Of a DNA stretch of 8,464 nucleotides, positions 1 through 6,802 are shown one piece after another. Each line of letters starts with the position of its first letter. Positions within the stretch are counted from its first letter, which is position 1. Origin of the DNA: a bacterium. Lineage in GTDB: Bacteria > B130-G9. A model generated the notes under the pieces. It made no database searches and was not told where the DNA came from. It saw nothing but the letters and a program-made list of their open reading frames with translations. Both the position numbers and the translations under genes were made by a program. Where the stretch lies: the NCBI GenBank assembly GCA_021160245.1, contig JAGHCW010000002.1, forward strand, positions 1-8,464. Reading direction: 5' to 3'.

Positions 1-210
1 CGCCAACAGCGAATCCGTCTTTTCTTTCGAGACCACCGTGAAAACAAGGATGGACTTCTCCGGCCATATATTCGTGCCAAATTTCTTGCCCGTTTCGCCC
101 TCGCCTATCACATCTCTAATCTCGGTGTAGGCATGTACCCCGTGTTCGATGATCAGTTTCCTGACATCGTTCTGGCGGTCCTGAGGGCAGACGATCATGA
201 CCATCTTCAT
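1..210 (-). CDS. P-II-like signalling protein (PII-NG type), 3' end beyond window
   Basis: The first 70 residues are visible, beginning MKMVMIVCP; the frame is open at the left edge, so the C-terminus is missing. The pattern is that of a small ferredoxin-like P-II fold: a beta strand (MKMVMIV), a helix (DRQNDVRKLIIEHG), a strand (HAYTEIRDVIGEG), then the run TGKKFGTNIWP followed by the strand SILVFTVV. A G-x-G-x-TG...(F/L)GT-x-x-WP segment replaces the classical long T-loop with its uridylylated Tyr. It is typical of P-II-like proteins encoded beside RND efflux genes (the PII-NG group). The start has a good AAGGAG site at 217-222 with a 6-nt spacer, overlapping the stop of the RND gene only 10 nt upstream, so coupled translation is likely. 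By inference it senses a small ligand and modulates the pump. A CutA- or DUF190-like relative is the main alternative; what it binds cannot be seen. Confidence 0.75.
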   Translation of the reverse strand, partial: MKMVMIVCPQDRQNDVRKLIIEHGVHAYTEIRDVIGEGETGKKFGTNIWPEKSILVFTVVSKEKTDSLLA

Positions 211-216
211 GGCTTG

Positions 217-222
217 CTCCTT
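217..222 (-). promoter_or_regulatory. Shine-Dalgarno of the P-II-like gene, overlapping the RND stop codon
   Basis: AAGGAG on the minus strand, 6 nt before the ATG at 210. It shares two bases with the TAA stop (221-223) of the permease gene, so ribosomes finishing the pump gene end on the initiation site of the next gene. Confidence 0.7.
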
Positions 223-3200
223 AGATTTCGGAATGTTCAGTGCTTTCGTTATCGAGCCAGTGATTCTGCTCATCTCGCGGCGAGCTCTTGTGAGCATAGG
301 CCAGGCCATAGACCACGGGAATGAGCACTAACGTAAAGGCAGTGGACATGAATAGGCCGAAGATCAGCGCCCAGGCCAACCCACTGAAAATAGGGTCGAG
401 AGTTATTGGCCAAGCGCCGAGCATAGTGGTGCCCGCAGTCAGGAATATCGGGCGGAAACGAACCGCCCCTGACTCGATGATCGCATCCTTGATGTTCGCG
501 CCTCTTGCGACCATTGCCTTGATGAAATCGATGAGAATGACGGCGTTACGGATGACGATGCCGCCCAGGGCGATCATGCCGATCATCGCGGTAGCGGTGA
601 AGAAGGTCGGGTTGCCAAATCCACCGACAGGATGGTTCGTGATGAGGTTTAGGAGCCAGAACCCGGGCATTATGCCTATCACCATCAGTGGGATGGACAT
701 CATTATGATTATCGGGAGCAGGTAGGAGCGAGTCTCATAAACGAGCAGGACAAAGATGCCGAGCATCGCTATGGAAAAGGATATGCCTAGGTCCCGGAAA
801 ACCTCGAGCGTAATCTTCCACTCGCCCTCGCCACGCCAATTCACGTGAATGCCGGCTGGCAGCGGATGCTTCTTTAGGTACTTCTGCAGCGATAGAATCG
901 CGTATGCAGGCCCAATTCCAGCCATTTCGGATGTTACATAAACCACACGCTTCTGGTTTTTATGATAGATGGTCTTGTCGAACACAGACCTCTCAAAATG
1001 GCCCAACTCACCGATCTGCACGTTGCGGCCGTTGCGGCTCTTGACGACAAGTTTTTTCAAGCGAGCCACATCGGAGCGCTGGTCACGAGGCAGCCTCAGC
1101 ACGATCGGAAGCTCGTTCACCTCGGTAGGAATGCGAACAACACCGGCCTCCATCCCCTCCAGCGAAATGCGCAGCGTCTTGACGATGTCCTCGGTGGAGA
1201 TACCGTTCAGACCTGCCTTCTCCCTGTCAACACGAAAGAACATCTTCCGTTGATTCGCCTCGACTGAGTCGTCAATGTCAACCATGCCCGGTTCGCGCCC
1301 CATGCGCGCCTCTATTAGTTGCGAGGCGCTGATTAGGTCGTCGTAAGAATGGTATGGCTCGCCATATACCTCGGCGACTACAGTGGAGAGGACAGGTGGG
1401 CCTGGCGGGACCTCTACGAGTTTGATATTAGCTCCAGTTCTTTTTGCGATTGCGCTGACAGCGTTTCGGATGCGAAGAACGAGGGAATGGCTGTCCATGT
1501 GACGTTTATCGCGATGGAGAATGTCAACGTGAATGTCCGCGGTGTTCGGGCCCCGTCTTAGGTAATAATGTCGCGCTAGCCCGTTGAAGTTCATTGGAGA
1601 GGGCTCGCCGACCATTGTAGTGAAATCCACCACTTCGGGGACCGTGCGCAGAAGGCCCTCGAGCTGGCGGGCTACGGCGGCCGTGCTCTCGAGCGTTGTG
1701 CCTTCGGGCGTGTCGATAATGAGCTGGAACTCGTTCTTGTTGTCCAAAGGAAGCATCTTGAGCGGCACAGCCCTTGTGAAACCCATCGCTGCGGAGAGAA
1801 TAAAAAGCACAGCAACCACGCCGAGAAAAAGAATGCTCTTCGCCCGAGAATTAACGAGAGGAAGCATTACTCGGCTGTAGATACGAAAGGTGCCTGTCGT
1901 CTTGACGTCGAATGGCTTTTCCTCCTTAATCTTGAGGACTTTGGCGGAAACCCACGGTGCTATCGCAAATGCGACCAACATTGAGATCAACATCGTTAGC
2001 GGCACATTCAGCGCCATCGGACGCATGTACGGCCCCATCATCCCTGTGATGAAGAACATAGGAATGAACGACATGATTATCGCAAGCGTCGCCATGACGA
2101 TTGGACCGGCCACCTCGTTCATTGCTATCGAGACAGATGTTAGTCGCGGATGCCGGCGAAGCGCCAGGTGCCTTGAGATATTGTCCACGCTAACAATCGA
2201 GTTATCGACCAGAAGACCCAACGACAGGATCAGCGCAAATAGTGTGACCCGGTTGATCGTGTAGCCGAAGAGGTAATTGAATAAGAGCGACAACGCATAG
2301 GTGACTGGAACCGCCAAAGCAACCACGAGCCCCTCGCGCCAGCTCATCGCTAACGCCACGAGGCCTATGACCGCGATGACTGCCAGCCCCAGACTCCGAA
2401 CGAGGTTGTTGACCTTGTCGTTGGCGGTCTCGCCGTAGTCCCGAGTGATGCGGTATCTCACCTCGTCAGGGATAAGCTTGCCCTTCAGCTGCCGCATCGT
2501 CTCCTCCACAGCTTTGGCTACCCACACAGCGTTACTGCCTTTTTTCTTCGCAACCGCAATCGTTACCGCCGGATAGGTTTTGGCATCGAACGTCTTGGGA
2601 TCGAAGTTCTCGCCGCGTTCTGGAGAGCCTCCGCGGACTGCGTTCGGATCGCCTGTTGGGCCAAAACCAAACCGCGAATAGGACTCAACCTCCTCCGAAC
2701 CATCAACAACCCTCGCCACATCCCGAAGATAAATGGGCCGGTTCGCCCAAACGCCAACCATGAGGTTCCGAATCTCATCGACATCTCCCAGGAAAGGCCC
2801 TGCTTCGACCTTCACGACCTTGTTATCCTTGTCGAACGAACCGCTCTGCATCTGCGAGTTCGACATTGACAAGGCGCCAGCAATCTGCATCGCCGAAAGG
2901 CCATAGGCCGCCAGCCGCTCGCTGTCCAAATAGCAGTAAACCACTCTCTTCTGCCCACCGTGGATCGTGATCTTTCCCGTGTCTTTGACGGGTTGCAGCC
3001 TCTTGGCGACCTCCTCCGCCACACGATAGAGCTGGTGCGAACCATACCTGCCGCTGAAGAGCGTAATGTCCACGATCGGAACGTCATCGATCTCAATGGG
3101 CTTCACGACCCATCCTGCGACCCCGGGCGGTATCTTGTCCATATTTTGCTGTATCTTGTTGTAGAGCTTTATCAGGCTCCTCTCTCGGTCCTCGTTTACG

Positions 3201-3508
3201 AAAAAACGCACCGTAACAATCGCCATCCCCGGCCGAGATATCGAATACACATACTCCACGCCATCGATCTGGTTGAGCATCCGCTCCAGCCGCGAGGAGG
3301 CCATCTGCTCCACCTCCTCAGCGCTGCCACCTGGGTACTGCACAATCACATCCGCCAGCGGGACAACTATCTGTGGCTCCTCCTCACGGGGCGTCACCTG
3401 AAGCGCGAAGACGCCAGCGACGAGGCTAACAACGATCAGAAGTATGGACAGGTTCCCCTTCAAAAACGAGTCCACTATCCGAGATGTTATTGAGTTCCTA
3501 CTATCCAT
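221..3508 (-). CDS. RND-family efflux permease (AcrB/CusA superfamily), inner membrane
   Basis: 1095 residues, full length for the ACR_tran family (usually about 1000-1100). It is a proton-driven inner-membrane pump and would form the trimeric core of a tripartite exporter with the adaptor and TolC-like genes upstream. TM1 is at about 18-36, followed by the conserved REEEP-x-I segment (41-47) and the first porter domain. TM2-TM6 span about 371-525, TM7 is at about 558-577, a second porter domain follows, and TM8-TM12 span about 905-1072. The TM4 proton-relay motif reads GLLVDNSIV, with D435 present but N436 where AcrB has its second Asp. TM10 reads GGIVIRNAVILIDF, with R987 where AcrB has Lys940. 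The C-terminal GAVRFRP and LDPIFSGLAWALIFG blocks are well kept. The start ATG has a G-rich Shine-Dalgarno at 3515-3521 overlapping the adaptor stop. Substrate (drug, solvent or metal) is not predictable. Confidence 0.95.
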   Translation of the reverse strand: MDSRNSITSRIVDSFLKGNLSILLIVVSLVAGVFALQVTPREEEPQIVVPLADVIVQYPGGSAEEVEQMASSRLERMLNQIDGVEYVYSISRPGMAIVTVRFFVNEDRERSLIKLYNKIQQNMDKIPPGVAGWVVKPIEIDDVPIVDITLFSGRYGSHQLYRVAEEVAKRLQPVKDTGKITIHGGQKRVVYCYLDSERLAAYGLSAMQIAGALSMSNSQMQSGSFDKDNKVVKVEAGPFLGDVDEIRNLMVGVWANRPIYLRDVARVVDGSEEVESYSRFGFGPTGDPNAVRGGSPERGENFDPKTFDAKTYPAVTIAVAKKKGSNAVWVAKAVEETMRQLKGKLIPDEVRYRITRDYGETANDKVNNLVRSLGLAVIAVIGLVALAMSWREGLVVALAVPVTYALSLLFNYLFGYTINRVTLFALILSLGLLVDNSIVSVDNISRHLALRRHPRLTSVSIAMNEVAGPIVMATLAIIMSFIPMFFITGMMGPYMRPMALNVPLTMLISMLVAFAIAPWVSAKVLKIKEEKPFDVKTTGTFRIYSRVMLPLVNSRAKSILFLGVVAVLFILSAAMGFTRAVPLKMLPLDNKNEFQLIIDTPEGTTLESTAAVARQLEGLLRTVPEVVDFTTMVGEPSPMNFNGLARHYYLRRGPNTADIHVDILHRDKRHMDSHSLVLRIRNAVSAIAKRTGANIKLVEVPPGPPVLSTVVAEVYGEPYHSYDDLISASQLIEARMGREPGMVDIDDSVEANQRKMFFRVDREKAGLNGISTEDIVKTLRISLEGMEAGVVRIPTEVNELPIVLRLPRDQRSDVARLKKLVVKSRNGRNVQIGELGHFERSVFDKTIYHKNQKRVVYVTSEMAGIGPAYAILSLQKYLKKHPLPAGIHVNWRGEGEWKITLEVFRDLGISFSIAMLGIFVLLVYETRSYLLPIIIMMSIPLMVIGIMPGFWLLNLITNHPVGGFGNPTFFTATAMIGMIALGGIVIRNAVILIDFIKAMVARGANIKDAIIESGAVRFRPIFLTAGTTMLGAWPITLDPIFSGLAWALIFGLFMSTAFTLVLIPVVYGLAYAHKSSPRDEQNHWLDNESTEHSEI

Positions 3509-3514
3509 GCGACG

Positions 3515-3521
3515 CCCCCCT
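3515..3521 (-). promoter_or_regulatory. Shine-Dalgarno of the RND gene, overlapping the adaptor stop codon
   Basis: Reads AGGGGGG on the minus strand, 6 nt before the ATG at 3508, and overlaps the TAG stop (3520-3522) of the adaptor gene. This supports the chosen start and suggests translational coupling between adaptor and pump. Confidence 0.55.
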
Positions 3522-4575
3522 AACCCTTGATCGGTTTAGTCAGGATTACATCGCCGTCGGAAAGCCCAGAAAGAATCTCAACATCCTCTCCATAGGAGGC
3601 GCCTGTCTTGACGAGCCTCCGAACGGCGCGATTGCCCTCAACGACCTGAACGAGTTCCAGCTGCCCCACCCGGTACACTGCGGAGGCCGGCGCTAGAATA
3701 GACGGACGCTTGTCATCGAGTACCCACACCCGCCCGAATGTGCCGGGCAACACCTGCCCATGAACACCGTCTATGTGCACCTTCACCAGCTGCGTCCGGC
3801 TCGGCGGGTCAACCTCCCCTACGATCTGGGTAACCTCTCCATGAAACACACCTAGAGGGCGGTCCAGCTTGACATCGACCGCATCCCCGAGCTTGAGCTT
3901 CTCCACAAGCCTAAGCGGCACCGGAACCTCAATCCGCATCTTGTTCTGGTCGTAAACTCCAAGAAGAACCTGACCAGGATTTGCTAAATCCCCCACCTCG
4001 ACCTGGCGGTCCGTAACCCGCCCATCTATCGGCGACCTGATTTTAGTGAATGTCAACATCACTTTTATCCGCTCAACCTGTGCCTTTGCTCCATTAAGGT
4101 CCGACCTCACCGCCGTCAGAGCCTGGTCCGTCGTCGCCTGCGTTTTCATCAGCCTCTGTGTCCGCCTATATTCTATCCTCGCATGATTCAGACGAGCCGT
4201 TCCAGCCGCCAACTGCTCAAGCAACTCCCTGTCGTCCAATGCTATCAGCAACTGACCAGCCTTCACCGGGTCCCCCGCCGAAACGTAAACATCCTGCACA
4301 TACGCGCTCAGCCGAGAGCTCAGGTGAATCTCGCTCTCCGACACGCACGTCCCAACTATGTCTATACGAGGCGCAACCAACTGCGTCTTGACACGGAGAG
4401 TCTCCGCACCACGCGGGACCGGGACCCCACTCCCGATCGATATGTCAGCCGGCCCAAGCTTGTGTTCAAAACTGCCTCCCGACCAGGCAATAAGTAGCGC
4501 CACTCCACCTATGCCAAGCGCAAACCTCGCCAGTATGCCGAGCTTTGACTTCCCATTCACGCTTTTTTCTTTCAT
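3520..4575 (-). CDS. RND efflux membrane-fusion protein (periplasmic adaptor, HlyD/AcrA family)
   Basis: 351 residues from the chosen ATG. An N-terminal hydrophobic stretch (about 11-32) is a signal anchor or signal peptide; no lipobox Cys is present, unlike lipidated AcrA. The adaptor modules then appear in order: first half of the biotinyl-lipoyl domain (about 86-115, with VSAGDPVKAGQLL), a short alpha-hairpin (about 116-172), the second lipoyl half (about 177-207, with IRSPIDGRV), a beta-barrel (about 214-285, ending LPGTFGRV) and a membrane-proximal domain (about 290-350, with GLSDGDVIL). It would bridge the TolC-like protein and the RND pump in the periplasm. The frame stays open to an ATG at 4629, but that site has no Shine-Dalgarno and adds an acidic 18-residue leader before the signal. 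The ATG at 4575 has AAGGAG 6 nt upstream and was chosen. The gene lies 79 nt after the TolC-like gene and 11 nt before the pump. Confidence 0.93.
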   Translation of the reverse strand: MKEKSVNGKSKLGILARFALGIGGVALLIAWSGGSFEHKLGPADISIGSGVPVPRGAETLRVKTQLVAPRIDIVGTCVSESEIHLSSRLSAYVQDVYVSAGDPVKAGQLLIALDDRELLEQLAAGTARLNHARIEYRRTQRLMKTQATTDQALTAVRSDLNGAKAQVERIKVMLTFTKIRSPIDGRVTDRQVEVGDLANPGQVLLGVYDQNKMRIEVPVPLRLVEKLKLGDAVDVKLDRPLGVFHGEVTQIVGEVDPPSRTQLVKVHIDGVHGQVLPGTFGRVWVLDDKRPSILAPASAVYRVGQLELVQVVEGNRAVRRLVKTGASYGEDVEILSGLSDGDVILTKPIKG

Positions 4576-4581
4576 AGCAAT

Positions 4582-4587
4582 CTCCTT
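4582..4587 (-). promoter_or_regulatory. Shine-Dalgarno that decides the adaptor start
   Basis: AAGGAG on the minus strand with a 6-nt spacer to the ATG at 4575. The upstream in-frame ATG at 4629 has no comparable site, so this element argues for the 351-residue protein over the 369-residue one. Confidence 0.75.
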
Positions 4588-4654
4588 GTCGTCTGAATCA
4601 TCTATGTCCCAATTCGCAACTTTGACCATTTCTCAGAAGCCAACCAACATCCCT

Positions 4655-5992
4655 TCACTTCTCCACGAAGTCCGCTATCAGCTCCCCTTGAGCACGGCGC
4701 ACATTCGACATCGCCGTCAAATAATCGTAACAAGCCGCTACTTTTCGAGTCCGCATGGCTGTCAGCCCCACTTGCGCAGTCAGCAGATCTGTGATGTTGG
4801 CTGCTCCCTCCTTGTAGCGCTCACTGGTTATGCGCAACGCTTCCTCAGCGCTCTCGACGCTCTTCTTCACAACAGAAAGCCGCTTGAACGCCTCGACCGA
4901 GCGCAGATAGGCCTGCTTCAAATCCAATCGAAGGTTAGCCCCGACCTTCTCCTGGTCCCTCTGCGATGCGCGCCACTTCGCCTTCTTCTGAGCGATTGCG
5001 CTCGGCCTTCGAAAGCCAGTGAACAAGTCCCAACGAGCGTTTACGCCAACCATGTAACTCCCTTGCGGGTCCGCATGATAATCCGTATCCCAGTCGTAGG
5101 ACGCAAAAGCGTTTACCACCGGGAAATACCCTCGTATCGCACTGCTATACGCGCGCTGTTTGAGCAACATCATACGTTTCGCAGCGGCAAGCTCCGGCCG
5201 TTTGTCTATCGTTCCCATGCCCTGCTTTGATGGGTCAATGCACTCGCCCTGCTCTGCCGGCGCCGGAAACCCTGCGGAAGGGATGATGTCCTTTCCTATC
5301 GCCGTATTCAGCGCAGCTATCGCCAACTGCACGCCGTTCTGCGCCTTGATCAGGTCATCCTTGGCCTGCGCTAACTTCACATCCAAGTTCAAGACATCCG
5401 TCTTGAACACTGCGCCCGCCGAAAACCGACCCATAGAGACCCGCAAACTCTCCTTCAAACTCTCTACCGACGCCTGCTGAACCACCACGAAAGCCTCAGC
5501 CTCCAGCACGCCATAGTAGCCACGCACCACCTGATATATGAGCTCATTCTGAACCACAAGCAGACGCGCCTGCCGAGCCTGTTCCCCAAGTTTCGCCTTC
5601 GCCACCTCGATGAACCGCTGGCCACCATCGAACACCCGAAACTGTGCCCCGACCGAAAACCTCATGTTGTCCGTGTCGCCCGGCCAATTCGGGTCAAACT
5701 CAGGTGCACGCATGTCCAAGTTACGCTGGTTCAGACTCATCATGAACGCCTGCGGAGCGTTGTCAGTCTTCGTGTAGTTCCCTGAAACATAAACCTGAGG
5801 ATAAAAGGCCGAACGTGCTTGACCGATCATCTTCCTCGCCGCCTCGACCCTCTGAGCACTCGCTTGAATGCCCGGATTGCTAGCGAGCGCGACCGCAACA
5901 CAGTCCCTGGGCGTTATGTCATCAGCCCGCAAGCTCTGAACCAAAACTCCCGCAACAATCGCCGCTATGGCTACTGCCGTTGCGATACGCAT
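4655..5992 (-). CDS. TolC-family outer-membrane efflux protein
   Basis: 445 residues from the chosen ATG, close to the usual 420-480 for outer-membrane efflux proteins. A clean signal peptide (MRIATAVAIAAIVAGVLVQS, likely cleaved after LRA near residue 23) precedes two OEP repeats at about 26-233 and 261-440. The internal duplication is visible as RFSAGAVFKTDVLNLDVKLA (190-209) and RYKEGAANITDLLTAQVGLT (392-411), the paired helical motifs of TolC folds. It would trimerise as the exit duct of the tripartite pump. Start choice is uncertain. The frame extends to an ATG at 6073 that overlaps the repressor stop by 8 nt and has AAGGAGG at a tight 3-nt spacing, but that adds a 27-residue leader with three acidic residues before the signal. 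The ATG at 5992 has GGGAG at 7 nt and gives a canonical signal peptide. Confidence 0.92.
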   Translation of the reverse strand: MRIATAVAIAAIVAGVLVQSLRADDITPRDCVAVALASNPGIQASAQRVEAARKMIGQARSAFYPQVYVSGNYTKTDNAPQAFMMSLNQRNLDMRAPEFDPNWPGDTDNMRFSVGAQFRVFDGGQRFIEVAKAKLGEQARQARLLVVQNELIYQVVRGYYGVLEAEAFVVVQQASVESLKESLRVSMGRFSAGAVFKTDVLNLDVKLAQAKDDLIKAQNGVQLAIAALNTAIGKDIIPSAGFPAPAEQGECIDPSKQGMGTIDKRPELAAAKRMMLLKQRAYSSAIRGYFPVVNAFASYDWDTDYHADPQGSYMVGVNARWDLFTGFRRPSAIAQKKAKWRASQRDQEKVGANLRLDLKQAYLRSVEAFKRLSVVKKSVESAEEALRITSERYKEGAANITDLLTAQVGLTAMRTRKVAACYDYLTAMSNVRRAQGELIADFVEK

Positions 5993-5999
5993 CTTGCGA

Positions 6000-6004
6000 C
6001 TCCC
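6000..6004 (-). promoter_or_regulatory. Shine-Dalgarno supporting the internal TolC-like start
   Basis: GGGAG on the minus strand, 7 nt before the ATG at 5992. The competing site is AAGGAGG at 6077-6083, 3 nt before the ATG at 6073. The second is a better match but too close for optimal initiation; both could be used. Confidence 0.5.
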
Positions 6005-6065
6005 ATAAACGCGGGACCGCCTCGACGAATGCCAATCGTCCAATTCAGTCCAAATCCATGTTCCC

Positions 6066-6383
6066 CTATTCATTTGCCTCCTTACCTCTCATGCACTGCA
6101 AAATCCCAACACACCGTTCATCCGCTATTGAGTAGAAAACCTCTTTGCCCTGACGCCTCGCCTTAATGATGCTAGCACGCTTCATCAGATTCAGATGCTG
6201 CGAGGCGGTTGCCTGCGGGATGCCGAGAGCTTTACTGATCTCATGGACGGGCACCTCGCTTCGGCATCGTAGTTGCTCGATTATCCTCAGCCGCTGGGGA
6301 TGCGCTAGCATGCGCAGGACGTCAGCGACGCGTCGAAGCAGTTCGATAGACAGAAGCTCATTTTGTTCTTGTTTGTCAATCAT
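6066..6383 (-). CDS. ArsR/SmtB-family winged-helix transcriptional repressor
   Basis: 105 residues from the chosen ATG, the usual ArsR size. Visible parts are the N-terminal dimer helix (LLRRVADVLRMLAHPQRLRI, with the family A/S-HPxR motif at about 27-31), the helix-turn-helix (VHEISKALGIPQATASQHL, about 46-64, with recognition helix QATASQHLNLMKRASI), and the beta-wing (RRQGKEVFYSI, about 76-86). The metal-binding ELCVCD motif of CadC/SmtB is absent; the matching stretch reads SEVPVHE. Three cysteines (C40, C91, C97) might serve a thiol or metal sensor, but their spacing fits no sensor class I can name with confidence. As first gene of the efflux operon, with a repeat in its own promoter, it is probably an autorepressor relieved by the pump's substrate. 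An in-frame TTG at 6392 lies inside the -10 box and so should not be in the transcript; ATG at 6383 was chosen. Confidence 0.9.
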   Translation of the reverse strand: MIDKQEQNELLSIELLRRVADVLRMLAHPQRLRIIEQLRCRSEVPVHEISKALGIPQATASQHLNLMKRASIIKARRQGKEVFYSIADERCVGILQCMRGKEANE

Positions 6384-6391
6384 CACAGTCA

Positions 6392-6419
6392 ACTATAGTG
6401 TCATATTCATATATGTCAA
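6392..6419 (-). promoter_or_regulatory. Sigma70-type promoter of the efflux operon
   Basis: On the minus strand, TTGACA (6414-6419) is followed by a 16-nt spacer and TATAGT (6392-6397), a near-consensus -35/-10 pair. Transcription would start about 6-8 nt downstream, near 6384-6386, only 1-3 nt before the repressor ATG at 6383. No other promoter of this quality was seen inside the operon, so it probably drives all five genes. Confidence 0.75.
6402..6415 (-). promoter_or_regulatory. Possible ArsR operator in the promoter spacer
   Basis: An inverted repeat, CATAT-TCAT-ATATG on the plus strand, lies between and partly over the -35 box. ArsR-family operators are typically AT-rich imperfect palindromes covering the promoter, so a repressor bound here would block RNA polymerase. 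The arms are only 5 bp in AT-rich DNA, so chance is possible. Confidence 0.45.
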
Positions 6420-6492
6420 TACTTGCATCTGTAATAGACCAAAGAATACCCACCAAAAATCTTTCTTCCCATGATAAAATATAACACTCCCA

Positions 6493-6802
6493 ATGCCCTC
6501 ATCTGCAGTGGGCCGAGGTTCGTACCACGTAGATGGCGCCCCGCCAGATCAAGGAGTCATCTACATTTACCGGCGCTGGAGCACCCTTGATCATCTGTTC
6601 TGTAATATCAGAACCGAGGTCCCGATTGACGGCGAAGAGGTGATGTGCAACCTGTACAGCGGCAAATGCATCGCTTGATGTGTGCTCCTAAAGATGAGGA
6701 ACGTGCTACGCGAAAGTGTCCTTCACGGCATTGGGGGCGCAGCTTGAGCTTGAGAAGATGGGGGAGCTGGTTGCCGAAAAGGAGATCAAGAAGTGCAAGT
6801 TA
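6493..6802 (+). pseudogene. Decayed DUF2846-like lipoprotein/secreted protein gene
   Basis: Two pieces in different frames resemble the two ends of a DUF2846 protein. Piece one (6493-6678) contains GVIYIYRRWS, then IDGEEVMCNLYSGK, matching the family pattern of a VYIYR strand followed by a (V/I)DG-x-x-V...L-x-x-G turn; it stops at a TGA (6676-6678). Piece two, open from 6698 in the +1 frame, reads CYAKVSFTALGAQLELEKMG, then EKEIKKCKLA, matching the family's C-terminal aromatic strand and its usual (E/K)CKLA-like ending. About 25-30 residues that normally lie between them are missing and no signal peptide or lipobox remains upstream. The picture is a relic with a stop, a frameshift and a deletion. 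The family match comes from pattern memory, not a search; boundaries are approximate. Confidence 0.55.

Noticed and set aside
321-3493. Several plus-strand open frames of 70-177 codons opposite the pump gene
   Set aside because: All lie antisense to conserved RND sequence and show no domain or coherent start signal. They are complements of transmembrane or porter codons.
4358-5230. Open frame of 290 codons on the plus strand
   Set aside because: It runs antisense to the TolC-like and adaptor genes, whose domain motifs are unmistakable. The translation is rich in Arg, Ser and Pro with no recognisable domain, as expected of a shadow frame.
6384-6392. TTG start for the repressor, three codons upstream
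   Set aside because: The TTG overlaps the -10 box, so it would not be transcribed from the visible promoter.
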